The notes under the pieces are model-generated. The model did no database searches. It worked only from the letters and a program-made list of their open reading frames with translations, and had not been told where the DNA came from. Positions 1-14,200 of a stretch of 64,000 bases of DNA are shown one piece after another. The stretch comes from Taudactylus pleione. Lineage: Eukaryota > Chordata > Amphibia > Anura > Myobatrachidae. The position numbers and the translations under genes were made by a program. Position 1 is the first letter of the stretch. Each line of letters starts with the position of its first letter. The stretch lies in contig JAUIMM010000202.1 of NCBI GenBank assembly GCA_031769625.1, positions 7,116,001 to 7,180,000 on the forward strand, in the 5' to 3' direction.

Positions 1-3000
1 GCGATGGCGGCAAACCTCACAGAATGATCCTTCTTCTGACAGGTAAGTGCTACTAATGGACATCATCTAGCAGACACTTCCTGCCAAAATACTGTGTATG
101 CTTTGATCATCCAGAACTTTCATCCTACTGATCCTGGAGCTCCATGGGGTCCCACGTAGTGAACACTGTCATTCCTCTGCAAAGGACTCATGTTTCTATC
201 TTCTCAGCAAAAGACTCCTAAGTTCCATCTTGACTGTAGACAACATCAGCAGTGGAGAAGAAGGCCAGCCATTTACCTCTTGGCATCAGGGTGGAGACCA
301 AACAGTGGTCAAAGAATGATTCCTTCTAAATTGGTGTACCCTACTGCTGTATTACGACACTTTATTATATTGTTTGGCATCATATTTACCTAATGTTATC
401 TGCCGTAGCATTTTGTCCCTATATAAAATGTTGATGTATCACTGTTATCAATTGTTATCTGCTGCATTTTAACTTTATGTTTAGCATTATTATATATGTT
501 ATACACTTTTTACCTGTATGACATAGTATAATGTGCTTATACTACCATCATGCATTGTCTATATTATTTGTACATTGCCGCAGTATTATGTTTTAAGATT
601 AAATTGTAATGTAATAGTTATATGTTGTTGACTTAAGCATATTTGCCTCTGTATAAAGCATTGTTATGTATTATGTTAATACAATGTTATCATTTGGAAA
701 AAAAGGGTTCAATAGATTAATGTATTGTGTTTATACATTCTTGTGTTGGAGAAAAGGGTCTTGATTCCCTGATTGGCTCAAAAATAGCTTAAATTTAAAA
801 TGGTGTTTCATAACTAGCTAAGCCTTAATCTTTACAGTTTGAGGCTTTCCAAAAAGGAGAAACAGTGCAAACGCAACTGCTAAAGATCCAGCGATGGGGG
901 CAAACCTCACGGAATGATCCTTCTTGTGACAGGTAAGTGCTACTAATGGACGTCATCTAGCAGACACTTCCTGCCAAAATACTGTGTATGCTTTGATCAT
1001 CCAGAACTTTCATCCTACTGACCCTGGAGCTCCATGGGGTCCCACGTAGTGAACACTGTCATTCCTCTGCAAATGACTCATGTTTCTATCTTCTCAGCAA
1101 AAGACTCCTAAGTTCCATCTTGACTGTAGACAACATCAGCAGTGGAGAAGAAGGCCAGCCATTTACCTCTTGGCACCAGGGTGGAAACCAAACAGTGGTC
1201 AAAGAAAGATTCCTTCTAAATTGGTGTACTCTACTGCTGTATTACGACACTTTATTATATTGTTTGGCATCATATTTACCTAATGTTATCTGCCGTAGCA
1301 TTTTGGCCCTATATAAAATGTTGATGTATCACTGTTATGAATTGTTATCTGCTGCATTTTAACTTTATGTTTAGCATTATTATATATGTTATACACTTTT
1401 TACCTGTATGACATAGTATAATGTGCTTATATTACCATCATGCATTGTCTATATTATTTGTACATTGCCGCAGTATTATGTTTTAAGATTAAATTGTAAT
1501 GTAATAGTTATATGTTGTTGACTTAAGCATATTTGCCTCTGTATAAAGCATTGTTATGTATTATGTTAATACAATGTTATCATTTGTAAAAAAAGGGTTC
1601 AATAGATTAATGTATTGTGTTTATACATTCTTGTGTTGGAGAAAAGGGTCTTGATTTCCTGATTGGCTCAAAAATAGCTTAAATTTAAAATGGTGTTTCA
1701 TAACTAGCTAAGCCTTAATCTTTACAGTTTGAGGCTTTCCAAAAAGGAGAAACAGTGCAAACGCAACTGCTAAAGATCCAGCGATGGCGGCAAACCTCAC
1801 AGAATGATCCTTCTTCTGACAGGTAAGTGCAACTAATGGACGTCATCTAGCAGACACTTTCTGCCAAAATACTGTGTATGCTTTGATCATCCAGAACTTT
1901 CATCCTACTGATCCTGGAGCTCCATGGGGTCCCACGTAGTGAACAGTGTCATTCCTCTGCAAAAGACTCATGTTTCTATCTTCTCAGCAAAAGACTCCTA
2001 AGTTCCATCTTGACTGTAGACAACATCAGCAGTGGAGAAGAAGGCCGGCCATTTACCTCTTGGCATCAGGGTGGAAACCAAACAGTGGTCAAAGAAAGAT
2101 TCCTTCTAAATTGGTGTACTCTACTGCTGTATTACGACACTTTATTATATTGTTTGGCATCATATTTACCTAATGTTATCTGCCGTAGCATTTTGGCCCT
2201 ATATAAAATGTTGATGTATCACTGTTATGAATTGTTATCTGCTGCATTTTAACTTTATGTTTAGCATTATTATATAAGTTATACACTTTTTACCTGTATG
2301 ACATAGTATAATGTGCTTATATTACCATCATGCATTGTCTATATTATTTGTACATTGCCGCAGTATTATGTTTTAAGATTAAATTGTAATGTAATAGTTA
2401 TATGTTGTTGACTTAAGCATATTTGCCTCTGTATAAAGCATTGTTATGTATTATGTTAATACAATGTTATCATTTGGAAAAAAAGGGTTCAATAGATTAA
2501 TGTATTGTGTTTATACATTCTTGTGTTGGAGAAAAGGGTCTTGATTCCCTGATTGGCTCAAAAATAGCTTAAATTTAAAATGGTGTTTCATAACTAGCTA
2601 AGCCTTAATCTTTACAGTTTGAGGCTTTCCAAAAAGGAGAAACAGTGCAAACGCAACTGCTAAAGATCCAGCGATGGCGGCAAACCTCACGGAATGATCC
2701 TTCTTGTGACAGGTAAGTGCTACTAATGGACGTCATCTAGCAGACACTTCCTGCCAAAATACTGTGTATGCTTTGATCATCCAGAACTTTCATCCTACTG
2801 ATCCTGGAGCTCCATGGGGTCCCACGTAGTGAACACTGTCATTCCTCTGCAAATGACTCATGTTTCTATCTTCTCAGCAAAAGACTCAAAAGGTCCATCT
2901 TGACTGTAGACAACATCAGCAGTGGAGAAGAAGGCCAGCCATTTACCTCTTGGCACCAGGGTGGAAACCAAACAGTGGTCAAAGAAAGATTCCTTCTAAA

Positions 3001-5339
3001 TTGGTGTACTCTACTGCTGTATTACGACACTTTATTATATTGTTTGGCATCATATTTACCTAATGTTATCTGCCGTAGCATTTTGGCCCTATATAAAATG
3101 TTGATGTATCACTGTTATGAATTGTTATCTGCTGCATTTTAACTTTATGTTTAGCATTATTATATATGTTATACACTTTTTACCTGTATGACATAGTATA
3201 ATGTGCTTATATTACCATCAAGCATTGTCTATATTATTTGTACATTGCCGCAGTATTATGTTTTAAGATTAAATTGTAATGTAATAGTTATATGTTGTTG
3301 ACTTAAGCATATTTGCCTCTGTATAAAGCATTGTTATGTATTATGTTAATACAATGTTATCATTTGGAAAAAAAGGGTTCAATAGATTAATGTATTGTGT
3401 TTATACATTCTTGTGTTGGAGAAAAGGGTCTTGATTCCCTGATTGGCTCAAAAATAGCTTAAATTTAAAATGGTGTTTCATAACTAGCTAAGCCTTAATC
3501 TTTACAGTTTGAGGCTTTCCAAAAAGGAGAAACAGTGCAAACGCAACTGCTAAAGATCCAGCGATGGCGGCAAACCTCACGGAATGATCCTTCTTGTGAC
3601 AGGTAAGTGCTACTAATGGACGTCATCTAGCAGACACTTCCTGCCAAAATACTGTGTATGCTTTGATCATCCAGAACTTTCATCCTACTGATCCTGGAGC
3701 GCCATGGGGTCCCACGTAGTGAACACTGTCATTCCTCTGCAAATGACTCATGTTTCTATCTTCTCAGCAAAAGACTCCTAAGTTCCATCTTGACTGTAGA
3801 CAACATCAGCAGTGGAGAAGAAGGCCAGCCATTTACCTCTTGGCACCAGGGTGGAAACCAAACAGTGGTCAAAGAAAGATTCCTTCTAAATTGGTGTACT
3901 CTACTGCTGTATTACGACACTTTATTATATTGTTTGGCATCATATTTACCTGATGTTATCTGCCGTAGCATTTTGGCCCTATATAAAATGTTGATGTATC
4001 ACTGTTATGAATTGTTATCTGCTGCATTTTAACTTTATGTTTAGCATTACTATATATGTTATACACTTTTTACCTGTATGACATAGTATAATGTGCTTAT
4101 ATTACCATCAAGCATTGTCTATATTATTTGTACATTGCCGCAGTATTATGTTTTAAGATTAAATTGTAATGTAATAGTTATATGTTGTTGACTTAAGCAT
4201 ATTTGCCTCTGTATAAAGCATTGTTATGTATTATGTTAATACAATGTTATCATTTGTAAAAAAAGGGTTCAATAGATTAATGTATTGTGTTTATACATTC
4301 TTGTGTTGGAGAAAAGGGTCTTGATTTCCTGATTGGCTCAAAAATAGCTTAAATTTAAAATGGTGTTTCATAACTAGCTAAGCCTTAATCTTTACAGTTT
4401 GAGGCTTTCCAAAAAGGAGAACCAGTGCAAACGCAACTGCTAAAGATCCAGCGATGGCGGCAAACCTCACGGAATGATCCTTTTGTGACAGGTAAGTGCT
4501 ACTAATGGACGTCATCTAGCAGACACTTAATGCCAAAATACTGTGTATGCTTTGATCATCCAGAACTTTCATCCTACTGATCCTGGAGCTCCATGGGGTC
4601 ACACGTAGTTAACAGTGTCATTCCTCTGCAAAAGACTCATGTTTCTATCTTCTCAGCAAAAGACTCCTAAGTTCCATCTTGACTGTAGACAACATCAGCA
4701 GTGGAGAAGAAGGCCAGCCATTTACCTCTTGGCACCAGGGTGGAAACCAAACAGTGGTCAAAGAAAGATTCCTTCTAAATTGGTGTACTCTACTGCTGTA
4801 TTACGACACTTTATTATATTGTTTGGCATCATATTTACCTAATGTTATCTGCCGTAGCATTTTGTCCCTATATAAAATGTTGATGTATCACTGTTATGAA
4901 TTGTTATCTGCTGCATTTTAACTTTATGTTTAGCATTATTATATATGTTATACACTTTTTACCTGTATGACATAGTATAATGTGCTTATATTACCATCAA
5001 GCATTGTCTATATTATTTGTACATTGCCGCAGTATTATGTTTTAAGATTAAATTGTAATGTAATAGTTATATGTTGTTGACTTAAGCACATTTGCCTCTG
5101 TATATAGCATTGTTATGTATTATGTTAATACAATGTTATCTTTAGCAAAAATAGAGTTCAATAAATTAATGTATTGTGTTTATACATTGTTGTGTTGGAG
5201 AAAATGGTCTTGATTCCCTGATTGGCTCAAAAATGTTTTAAATTTAAAATGGTGTTTCATAACTAGCTAAGCCTTAATCTTTACAGTTTGAGGCTTTCCA
5301 AAAAGGAGAAACAGTGCAAATGCACCTGCTAAAGATCCT
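1..5339 (+). repeat. Six-unit block (units 1-6), partly repeated from 5340
   Basis: Unit 1 and unit 7 share several rare variants at an offset of 5339 bp: GGACATCATC upstream of the anchor, AAGAATGATTCC in place of AAGAAAGATTCC, and TTATACTACC in the 3' part. The match starts at base 1 (equivalent to 5340) and fades after unit 2/unit 8. Units 2-5 have Q heads and AATAGA tails. Units 2 and 5 share ATCATTTGTAAA and TTGATTTCC at an offset of 2670 bp, which points to an older three-unit step inside the block. Unit 6 differs: it has a one-base deletion near 4484 and an AATAAA tail at 5160-5165. Confidence 0.7.
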
Positions 5340-5979
5340 GCGATGGCGGCAAACCTCACAGAATGATCCTTCTTCTGACAGGTAAGTGCTACTAATGGAC
5401 ATCATCTAGCAGACACTTCCTGCCAAAATACTGTGTATGCTTTGATCATCCAGAACTTTCATCCTACTGATCCTGGAGCTCCATGGGGTCCCACGTAGTG
5501 AACACTGTCATTCCTCTGCAAAGGACTCATGTTTCTATCTTCTCAGCAAAAGACTCCTAAGTTCCATCTTGACTGTAGACAACATCAGCAGTGGAGAAGA
5601 AGGCCAGCCATTTACCTCTTGGCATCAGGGTGGAGACCAAACAGTGGTCAAAGAATGATTCCTTCTAAATTGGTGTACCCTACTGCTGTATTACGACACT
5701 TTATTATATTGTTTGGCATCATATTTACCTAATGTTATCTGCCGTAGCATTTTGTCCCTATATAAAATGTTGATGTATCACTGTTATCAATTGTTATCTG
5801 CTGCATTTTAACTTTATATTTAGCATTATTATATATGTTATACACTTTTTACCTGTATGACATAGTATAATGTGCTTATACTACCATCATGCATTGTCTA
5901 TATTATTTGTACATTGCCGCAGTATTATGTTTTAAGATTAAATTGTAATGTAATAGTTATATGTTGTTGACTTAAGCAT

Positions 5980-8900
5980 ATTTGCCTCTGTATAAAGCAT
6001 TGTTATGTATTATGTTAATACAATGTTATCATTTGGAAAAAAAGGGTTCAATAGATGAATGTATTGTGTTTATACATTCTTGTGTTGGAGAAAAGGGTCT
6101 TGATTCCCTGATTGGCTCAAAAATAGCTTAAATTTAAAATGGTGTTTCATAACTAGCTAAGCCTTAATCTTTACAGTTTGAGGCTTTCCAAAAAGGAGAA
6201 ACAGTGCAAACGCAACTGCTAAAGATCCAGCGATGGCGGCAAACCTCACGGAATGATCCTTCTTGTGACAGGTAAGTGCTACTAATGGACGTCATCTAGC
6301 AGACACTTCCTGCCAAAATACTGTGTATGCTTTGATCATCCAGAACTTTCATCCTACTGATCCTGGAGCTCCATGGGGTCCCACGTAGTGAACACTGTCA
6401 TTCCTCTGCAAATGACTCATGTTTCTATCTTCTCAGCAAAAGACTCCTAAGTTCCATCTTGACTGTAGACAACATCAGCAGTGGAGAAGAAGGCCAGCCA
6501 TTTACCTCTTGGCACCAGGGTGGAAACCAAACAGTGGTCAAAGAAAGATTCCTTCTAAATTGGTGTACTCTACTGCTGTATTACGACACTTTATTATATT
6601 GTTTGGCATCATATTTACCTAATGTTATCTGCCGTAGCATTTTGGCCCTATATAAAATGTTGATGTATCACTGTTATGAATTGTTATCTGCTGCATTTTA
6701 ACTTTATGTTTAGCATTATTATATATGTTATACACTTTTTACCTGTATGACATAGTATAATGTGCTTATATTACCATCAAGCATTGTCTATATTATTTGT
6801 ACATTGCCGCAGTATTATGTTTTAAGATTAAATTGTAATGTAATAGTTATATGTTGTTGACTTAAGCATATTTGCCTCTGTATAAAGCATTGTTATGTAT
6901 TATGTTAATACAATGTTATCATTTGGAAAAAAAGGGTTCAATAGATTAATGTATTGTGTTTATACATTCTTGTGTTGGAGAAAAGGGTCTTGATTCCCTG
7001 ATTGGCTCAAAAATAGCTTAAATTTAAAATGGTGTTTCATAACTAGCTAAGCCTTAATCGTTACAGTTTGAGGCTTTCCAAAATGGAGAAACAGTGCAAA
7101 CGCAACTGCTAAAGATCCAGCGATGGCGGCAAACCTCACGGAATGATCCTTCTTGTGACAGGTAAGTGCTACTAATGGACGTCATCTAGCAGACACTTCC
7201 TGCCAAAATACTGTGTATGCTTTGATCATCCAGAACTTTCATCCTACTGATCCTGGAGCTCCATGGGGTCCCACGTAGTGAACACTGTCATTCCTCTGCA
7301 AATGACTCATGTTTCTATCTTCTCAGCAAAAGACTCCTAAGTTCCATCTTGACTGTAGACAACATCAGCAGTGGAGAAGAAGGCCAGCCATTTACCTCTT
7401 GGCACCAGGGTGGAAACCAAACAGTGGTCAAAGAAAGATTCCTTCTAAATTGGTGTACTCTACTGCTGTATTACGACACTTTATTATATTGTTTGGCATC
7501 ATATTTACCTAATGTTATCTGCCGTAGCATTTTGGCCCTATATAAAATGTTGATGTATCACTGTTATGAATTGTTATCTGCTGCATTTTAACTTTATGTT
7601 TAGCATTATTATATATGTTATACACTTTTTACCTGTATGACATAGTATAATGTGCTTATATTACCATCAAGCATTGTCTATATTATTTGTACATTGCCGC
7701 AGTATTATGTTTTAAGATTAAATTGTAATGTAATAGTTATATGTTGTTGACTTAAGCATATTTGCCTCTGTATAAAGCATTGTTATGTATTATGTTAATA
7801 CAATGTTATCATTTGGAAAAAAAGGGTTCAATAGATTAATGTATTGTGTTTATACATTCTTGTGTTGGAGAAAAGGGTCTTGATTCCCTGATTGGCTCAA
7901 AAATAGCTTAAATTTAAAATGGTGTTTCATAACTAGCTAAGCCTTAATCTTTACAGTTTGAGGCTTTCCAAAAAGGAGAAACAGTGCAAACGCAACTGCT
8001 AAAGATCCAGCGATGGCGGCAAACCTCACGGAATGATCCTTCTTGTGACAGGTAAGTGCTACTAATGGACGTCATCTAGCAGACACTTCCTGCCAAAATA
8101 CTGTGTATGCTTTGATCATCCAGAACTTTCATCCTACTGATCCTGGAGCTCCATGGGGTCCCACGTAGTGAACACTGTCATTCCTCTGCAAATGACTCAT
8201 GTTTCTATCTTCTCAGCAAAAGACTCCTAAGTTCCATCTTGACTGTAGACAACATCAGCAGTGGAGAAGAAGGCCAGCCATTTACCTCTTGGCATCAGGG
8301 TGGAGACCAAACAGTGGAAAAAGAAAGATTCCTTCTAAATTGGTGTATTCTACCGCTGTAATACTACACTTTATTATATTGTTTGGCATCATATTTACCT
8401 AATGTTATCTGCCGTAGCATTTTGGCCCTATAATGTGCTTATATTACCATCATGCATTGTCTATATTATTTGTACATTGCCGCAGTATTATGTTTTAAGA
8501 TTAAATTGTAATGTAATAGTTATATGTTGTTGACTTAAGCATATTTGCCTCTGTATAAAGCATTGTTATGTATTATGTTAATACAATGTTATCATTTGGA
8601 AAAAAAGGGTTCAATAGATTAATGTATTGTGTTTATACATTCTTGTGTTGGAGAAAAGGGTCTTGATTCCCTGATTGGCTCAAAAATAGCTTAAATTTAA
8701 AATGGTGTTTCATAACTAGCTAAGCCTTAATCTTTACAGTTTGAGGCTTTCCAAAAAGGAGAAACAGTGCAAACGCAACTGCTAAAGATCCAGCAATGGC
8801 GGCAAACCTCACGGAATGATCCTTCTTGTGACAGGTAAGTGCTACTAATGGACGTCATCTAGCAGACACTTCCTGCCAAAATACTGTGTATGCTTTGATC

Positions 8901-11216
8901 ATCCAGAACTTTCATCCTACTGATCCTGGAGCTCCATGGCGTCCCACGTAGTGAACACTGTCATTCCTCTGCAAATGACTCATGTTTCTATCTTCTCAGC
9001 AAAAGACTCCTAAGTTCCATCTTGACTGTAGACAACATCAGCAGTGGAGAAGATGGCCAGCCATTTACCTCTTGGCACCAGGGTGGAAACCAAACAGTGG
9101 TCAAAGAAAGATTCCTTCTAAATTGGTGTACTCTACTGCTGTATTACGACACTTTATTATATTGTTTGGCATCATATTTACCTAATGTTATCTGCCGTAG
9201 CATTTTGGCCCTATATAAAATGTTGATGTATCACTGTTATGAATTGTTATCTGCTGCATTTTAACTTTATGTTTAACATTGTTATATATGTTATACACTT
9301 TTTACCTGTATGACATAGTATAATGTGCTTATATTACCATCATGCATTGTCTATATTATTTGTACATTGCCGCAGTATTATGTTTTAAGATTAAATTGTA
9401 ATATAATAGTTATATGTTGTTGACTTAAGCACATTTGCCTCTGTATAAAGCATTGTTATGTATTATGTTAATACAATGTTATCATTTGGAAAAAAAGTGT
9501 TCAATAGATTAAGGTATTGTGTTTATACATTCTTGTGTTGGAGAAAAGGGTCTTGATTCCCTGATTGGCTCAAAAATAGCTGAAATTTAAAATGGTGTTT
9601 CATAACTAGCTAAGCCTTAATCTTTACAGTTTGAGGCTTTCCAAAAAGGAGAAACAGTGCAAACGCACCTGCTAAAGATCCAGCGATGGCGGCAAACCTC
9701 ACGGAATGATCCTTCTTGTGACAGGTACGAGCTACTAATGGAAGTCATCAAGCAGATACTTCCTGCCAAAATACTGTGTATGCTTTGATCATCCAGAACT
9801 TTCATCCTGCTGAACCTGGAGCTCCATGGGGTCCCACATAGTGAACACTGTCATTCCTCTGCAAATGATTCATGTCTCTATCTTCTCAAAAAAAGACTCC
9901 TAAGTTCCATCTTGACTGTAGACAAGATCAGCAGTGGAGAAGAAGGCCAGCAATTTACCTATTGGCATCAGGGTGGAGACCAAACAGTGGTCAAAGAAAG
10001 ATTCCTTCTGAATTGGTGTACTCTACTCTACTGCTGTATTACGACACTTTATTATATTGTTTGGCATCATATTTACCTAATGTTATCTGCCGTAGCATTT
10101 TGTCACTATATAAAATGTTGATGTATCACTGTTATGAATTGTTATCTGCTGCATTTTAACTTTATGTTTAGCATTATTATATATGTTATACACTTTTTAC
10201 CTGTATGACATAGTATAATGTGCTTATATTACCATCATGCATTGTCTATATTATTTGTACATTGCCGCAGTATTATGTTTTAAGATTAAATTGTAATGTA
10301 ATAGTTATATGTTGTTGACTTAAGCACATTTGCCTCTGTATATAGCATTGTTATGTATAATGTTAATACAATGTTATCTTTTGCAAAATAGAGTTCAATA
10401 AATTAATGTATTGTGTTTATACATTGTTGTGTTGGAGAAAAGGGTCTTGATTCCCTGATTGGCTCAAAAATAGCTTAAATTTAAAATGGTGTTTCATAAC
10501 TAGCTAAGCCTTAATCTTTACAGTTTGAGGCTTTCCAAAAAGGAGAAACAGTGCAAACGCACCTGCTAAAGATCCAGCGATGGCGGCAAACCTCACGGAA
10601 TGATCCTTCTTGTGACAGGTAAGTGCTACTAATGGAAGTCATCAAGCAGATACTTCCTGCCAAAATACTGTGTATGCTTTGATCATCCAGAACTTTCATC
10701 CTACTGAACCTGGAGCTCCATGGGGTCCCACATAGTGAACACTGTCATTCCTCTGCAAATGACTCATGTCTCTATCTTCTCAAAAAAAGACTCCAAAGTT
10801 CCATCTTGACTGTAGACCAGATCAGCAGTGGAGAAGAAGGCCAGCCATTTACCTCTTGGCATCAGGGTGGAGACCAAACAGTGGTCAAAGAAAGATTCCT
10901 TCTAAATTGGTGTATTCTACCGCTGTATTACAACACTTTATTATATTGTTTGGCATCATATTTACCTAATGTTATCTGCCGTAGCATTTTGTCCCTATAT
11001 AAAATGTTGATGTATGACTGTTATGAATTGTTATCTGCTGCATTTTAACTTTGTGTTTAACATTGTTAAATATGTTATACACTTTTTACCTGTATGACAT
11101 AGTATAATGTGCTTATATTATCATCATGCATTATCTATATTATTTGTACATTGCCGCAGTATTATGTTTTAAGATTAAATTGTAATGTAATAGTTATATG
11201 TTGTTGACTTAAGCAT
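5980..11216 (+). repeat. 5237-bp higher-order block, copy I (tail of unit 7 to unit 13)
   Basis: This six-unit block (spacings 890, 890, 783, 890, 894, 890) is repeated immediately downstream at an offset of 5237 bp. Shared diagnostics are AATAGATGAATG (6050s and 11290s), TTAATCGTTACAG with AAAATGGAG (7056 and 12293 regions), the 107-bp deletion (8429 and 13666), GAGAAGATGGCC in units 11 and 17, and the CTACT duplication in units 12 and 18. The left edge is approximate. Unit 13 changes from its own type (GCATTATCT) to the unit-7 type (GATGAATG) between about 11140 and 11290, which brackets the exchange point. Confidence 0.9.
8199..8981 (+). repeat. Unit 10: 783-bp unit with 107-bp deletion
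   Basis: GGCCCTATA is joined directly to ATGTGCTT, with the junction inside TATA at 8429-8432. Compared with a full unit, 107 bp are missing, running from just inside the TATATAAAA motif to the AGTATAATG stretch. TATA is present at both ends of the lost segment in full-length units, so the loss fits a microhomology or slippage event. The candidate terminal exon loses its last codons and stop. This unit also has CTGTAATAC, a stop in that frame, and GTGGAAAAAG in place of GTGGTCAAAG. Confidence 0.95.
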
Positions 11217-14200
11217 ATTTGCCTCTGTATAAAGCATTGTTATGTATTATGTTAATACAATGTTATCATTTGGAAAAAAAGGGTTCAATAGATGAATGTA
11301 TTGTGTTTATACATTCTTGTGTTGGAGAAAAGGGTCTTGATTCCCTGATTGGCTCAAAAATAGCTTAAATTTAAAATGGTGTTTCATAACTAGCTAAGCC
11401 TTAATCTTTACAGTTTGAGGCTTTCCAAAAAGGAGAAACAGTGCAAACGCAACTGCTAAAGATCCAGCGATGGCGGCAAACCTCACGGAATGATCCTTCT
11501 TGTGACAGGTAAGTGCTACTAATGGACGTCATCTAGCAGACACTTCCTGCCAAAATACTGTGTATGCTTTGATCATCCAGAACTTTCATCCTACTGATCC
11601 TGGAGCTCCATGGGGTCCCACGTAGTGAACACTGTCATTCCTCTGCAAATGACTCATGTTTCTATCTTCTCAGCAAAAGACTTCTAAGTTCCATCTTGAC
11701 TGTAGACAACATCAGCAGTGGAGAAGAAGGCCAGCCATTTACCTCTTGGCACCAGGGTGGAAACCAAACAGTGGTCAAAGAAAGATTCCTTCTAAATTGG
11801 TGTACTCTACTGCTGTATTACGACACTTTATTATATTGTTTGGCATCATATTTACCTAATGTTATCTGCCGTAGCATTTTGGCCCTATATAAAATGTTGA
11901 TGTATCACTGTTATGAATTGTTATCTGCTGCATTTTAACTTTATGTTTAGCATTATTATATATGTTATACACTTTTTACCTGTATGACATAGTATAATGT
12001 GCTTATATTACCATCAAGCATTGTCTATATTATTTGTACATTGCCGCAGTATTATGTTTTAAGATTAAATTGTAATGTAATAGTTATATGTTGTTGACTT
12101 AAGCATATTTGCCTCTGTATAAAACATTGTTATGTATTATGTTAATACAATGTTATCATTTGGAAAAAAAGGGTTCAATAGATTAATGTATTGTGTTTAT
12201 ACATTCTTGTGTTGGAGAAAAGGGTCTTGATTCCCTGATTGGCTCAAAAATAGCTTAAATTTAAAATGGTGTTTCATAACTAGCTAAGCCTTAATCGTTA
12301 CAGTTTGAGGCTTTCCAAAATGGAGAAACAGTGCAAACGCAACTGCTAAAGATCCAGCGATGGCGGCAAACCTCACGGAATGATCCTTTTTGTGACAGGT
12401 AAGTGCTACTAATGGACGTCATCTAGCAGACACTTCCTGCCAAAATACTGTGTATGCTTTGATCATCCAGAACTTTCATCCTACTGATCCTGGAGCTCCA
12501 TGGGGTCCCACGTAGTGAACACTGTCATTCCTCTGCAAATGACTCATGTTTCTATCTTCTCAGCAAAAGACTCCTAAGTTCCATCTTGACTGTAGACAAC
12601 ATCAGCAGTGGAGAAGAAGGCCAGCCATTTACCTCTTGGCACCAGGGTGGAAACCAAACAGTGGTCAAAGAAAGATTCCTTCTAAATTGGTGTACTCTAC
12701 TGCTGTATTACGACACTTTATTATATTGTTTGGCATCATATTTACCTAATGTTATCTGCCGTAGCATTTTGGCCCTATATAAAATGTTGATGTATCACTG
12801 TTATGAATTGTTATCTGCTGCATTTTAACTTTATGTTTAGCATTATTATATATGTTATACACTTTTTACCTGTATGACATAGTATAATGTGCTTATATTA
12901 CCATCAAGCATTGTCTATATTATTTGTACATTGCCGCAGTATTATGTTTTAAGATTAAATTGTAATGTAATAGTTATATGTTGTTGACTTAAGCATATTT
13001 GCCTCTGTATAAAGCATTGTTATGTATTATGTTAATACAATGTTATCATTTGGAAAAAAAGGGTTCAATAGATTAATGTATTGTGTTTATACATTCTTGT
13101 GTTGGAGAAAAGGGTCTTGATTCCCTGATTGGCTCAAAAATAGCTTAAATTTAAAATGGTGTTTCATAACTAGCTAAGCCTTAATCTTTACAGTTTGAGG
13201 CTTTCCAAAAAGGAGAAACAGTGCAAACGCAACTGCTAAAGATCCAGCGATGGCGGCAAACCTCACGGAATGATCCTTCTTGTGACAGGTAAGTGCTACT
13301 AATGGACGTCATCTAGCAGACACTTCCTGCCAAAATACTGTGTATGCTTTGATCATCCAGAACTTTCATCCTACTGATCCTGGAGCTCCATGGGGTCCCA
13401 CGTAGTGAACACTGTCATTCCTCTGCAAATGACTCATGTTTCTATCTTCTCAGCAAAAGACTCCTAAGTTCCATCTTGACTGTAGACAACATCAGCAGTG
13501 GAGAAGAAGGCCAGCCATTTACCTCTTGGCATCAGGGTGGAGACCAAACAGTGGAAAAAGAAAGATTCCTTCTAAATTGGTGTATTCTACCGCTGTAATA
13601 CTACACTTTATTATATTGTTTGGCATCATATTTACCTAATGTTATCTGCCGTAGCATTTTGGCCCTATAATGTGCTTATATTACCATCATGCATTGTCTA
13701 TATTATTTGTACATTGCCGCAGTATTATGTTTTAAGATTAAATTGTAATGTAATAGTTATATGTTGTTGACTTAAGCATATTTGCCTCTGTATAAAGCAT
13801 TGTTATGTATTATGTTAATACAATGTTATCATTTGGAAAAAAAGGGTTCAATAGATTAATGTATTGTGTTTATACATTCTTGTGTTGGAGAAAAGGGTCT
13901 TGATTCCCTGATTGGCTCAAAAATAGCTTAAATTTAAAATGGTGTTTCATAACTAGCTAAGCCTTAATCTTTACAGTTTGAGGCTTTCCAAAAAGGAGAA
14001 ACAGTGCAAACGCAACTGCTAAAGATCCAGCAATGGCGGCAAACCTCACGGAATGATCCTTCTTGTGACAGGTAAGTGCTACTAATGGACGTCATCTAGC
14101 AGACACTTCCTGCCAAAATACTGTGTATGCTTTGATCATCCAGAACTTTCATCCTACTGATCCTGGAGCTCCATGGCGTCCCACGTAGTGAACACTGTCA

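Noticed and set aside
931..952. TACTAAT next to the donor as a branch point
   Set aside because: It lies only about 7 bases after the donor and some 150 bases from the acceptor, so it cannot serve that intron in the usual way.
1080..1283. 67-codon plus-strand frames beginning at the anchor ATG in most units
   Set aside because: They start inside the candidate intron tract, overlap the better-supported exon frame in another phase, and have no recognisable domain. They are most likely chance frames in the less AT-rich part of the unit.
9617..9805. 62-codon minus-strand frames (72 codons in units 65 and 70) repeated once per unit
   Set aside because: They are antisense shadows of exon A and the intron, with no promoter or poly(A) signal on that strand and no recognised product.
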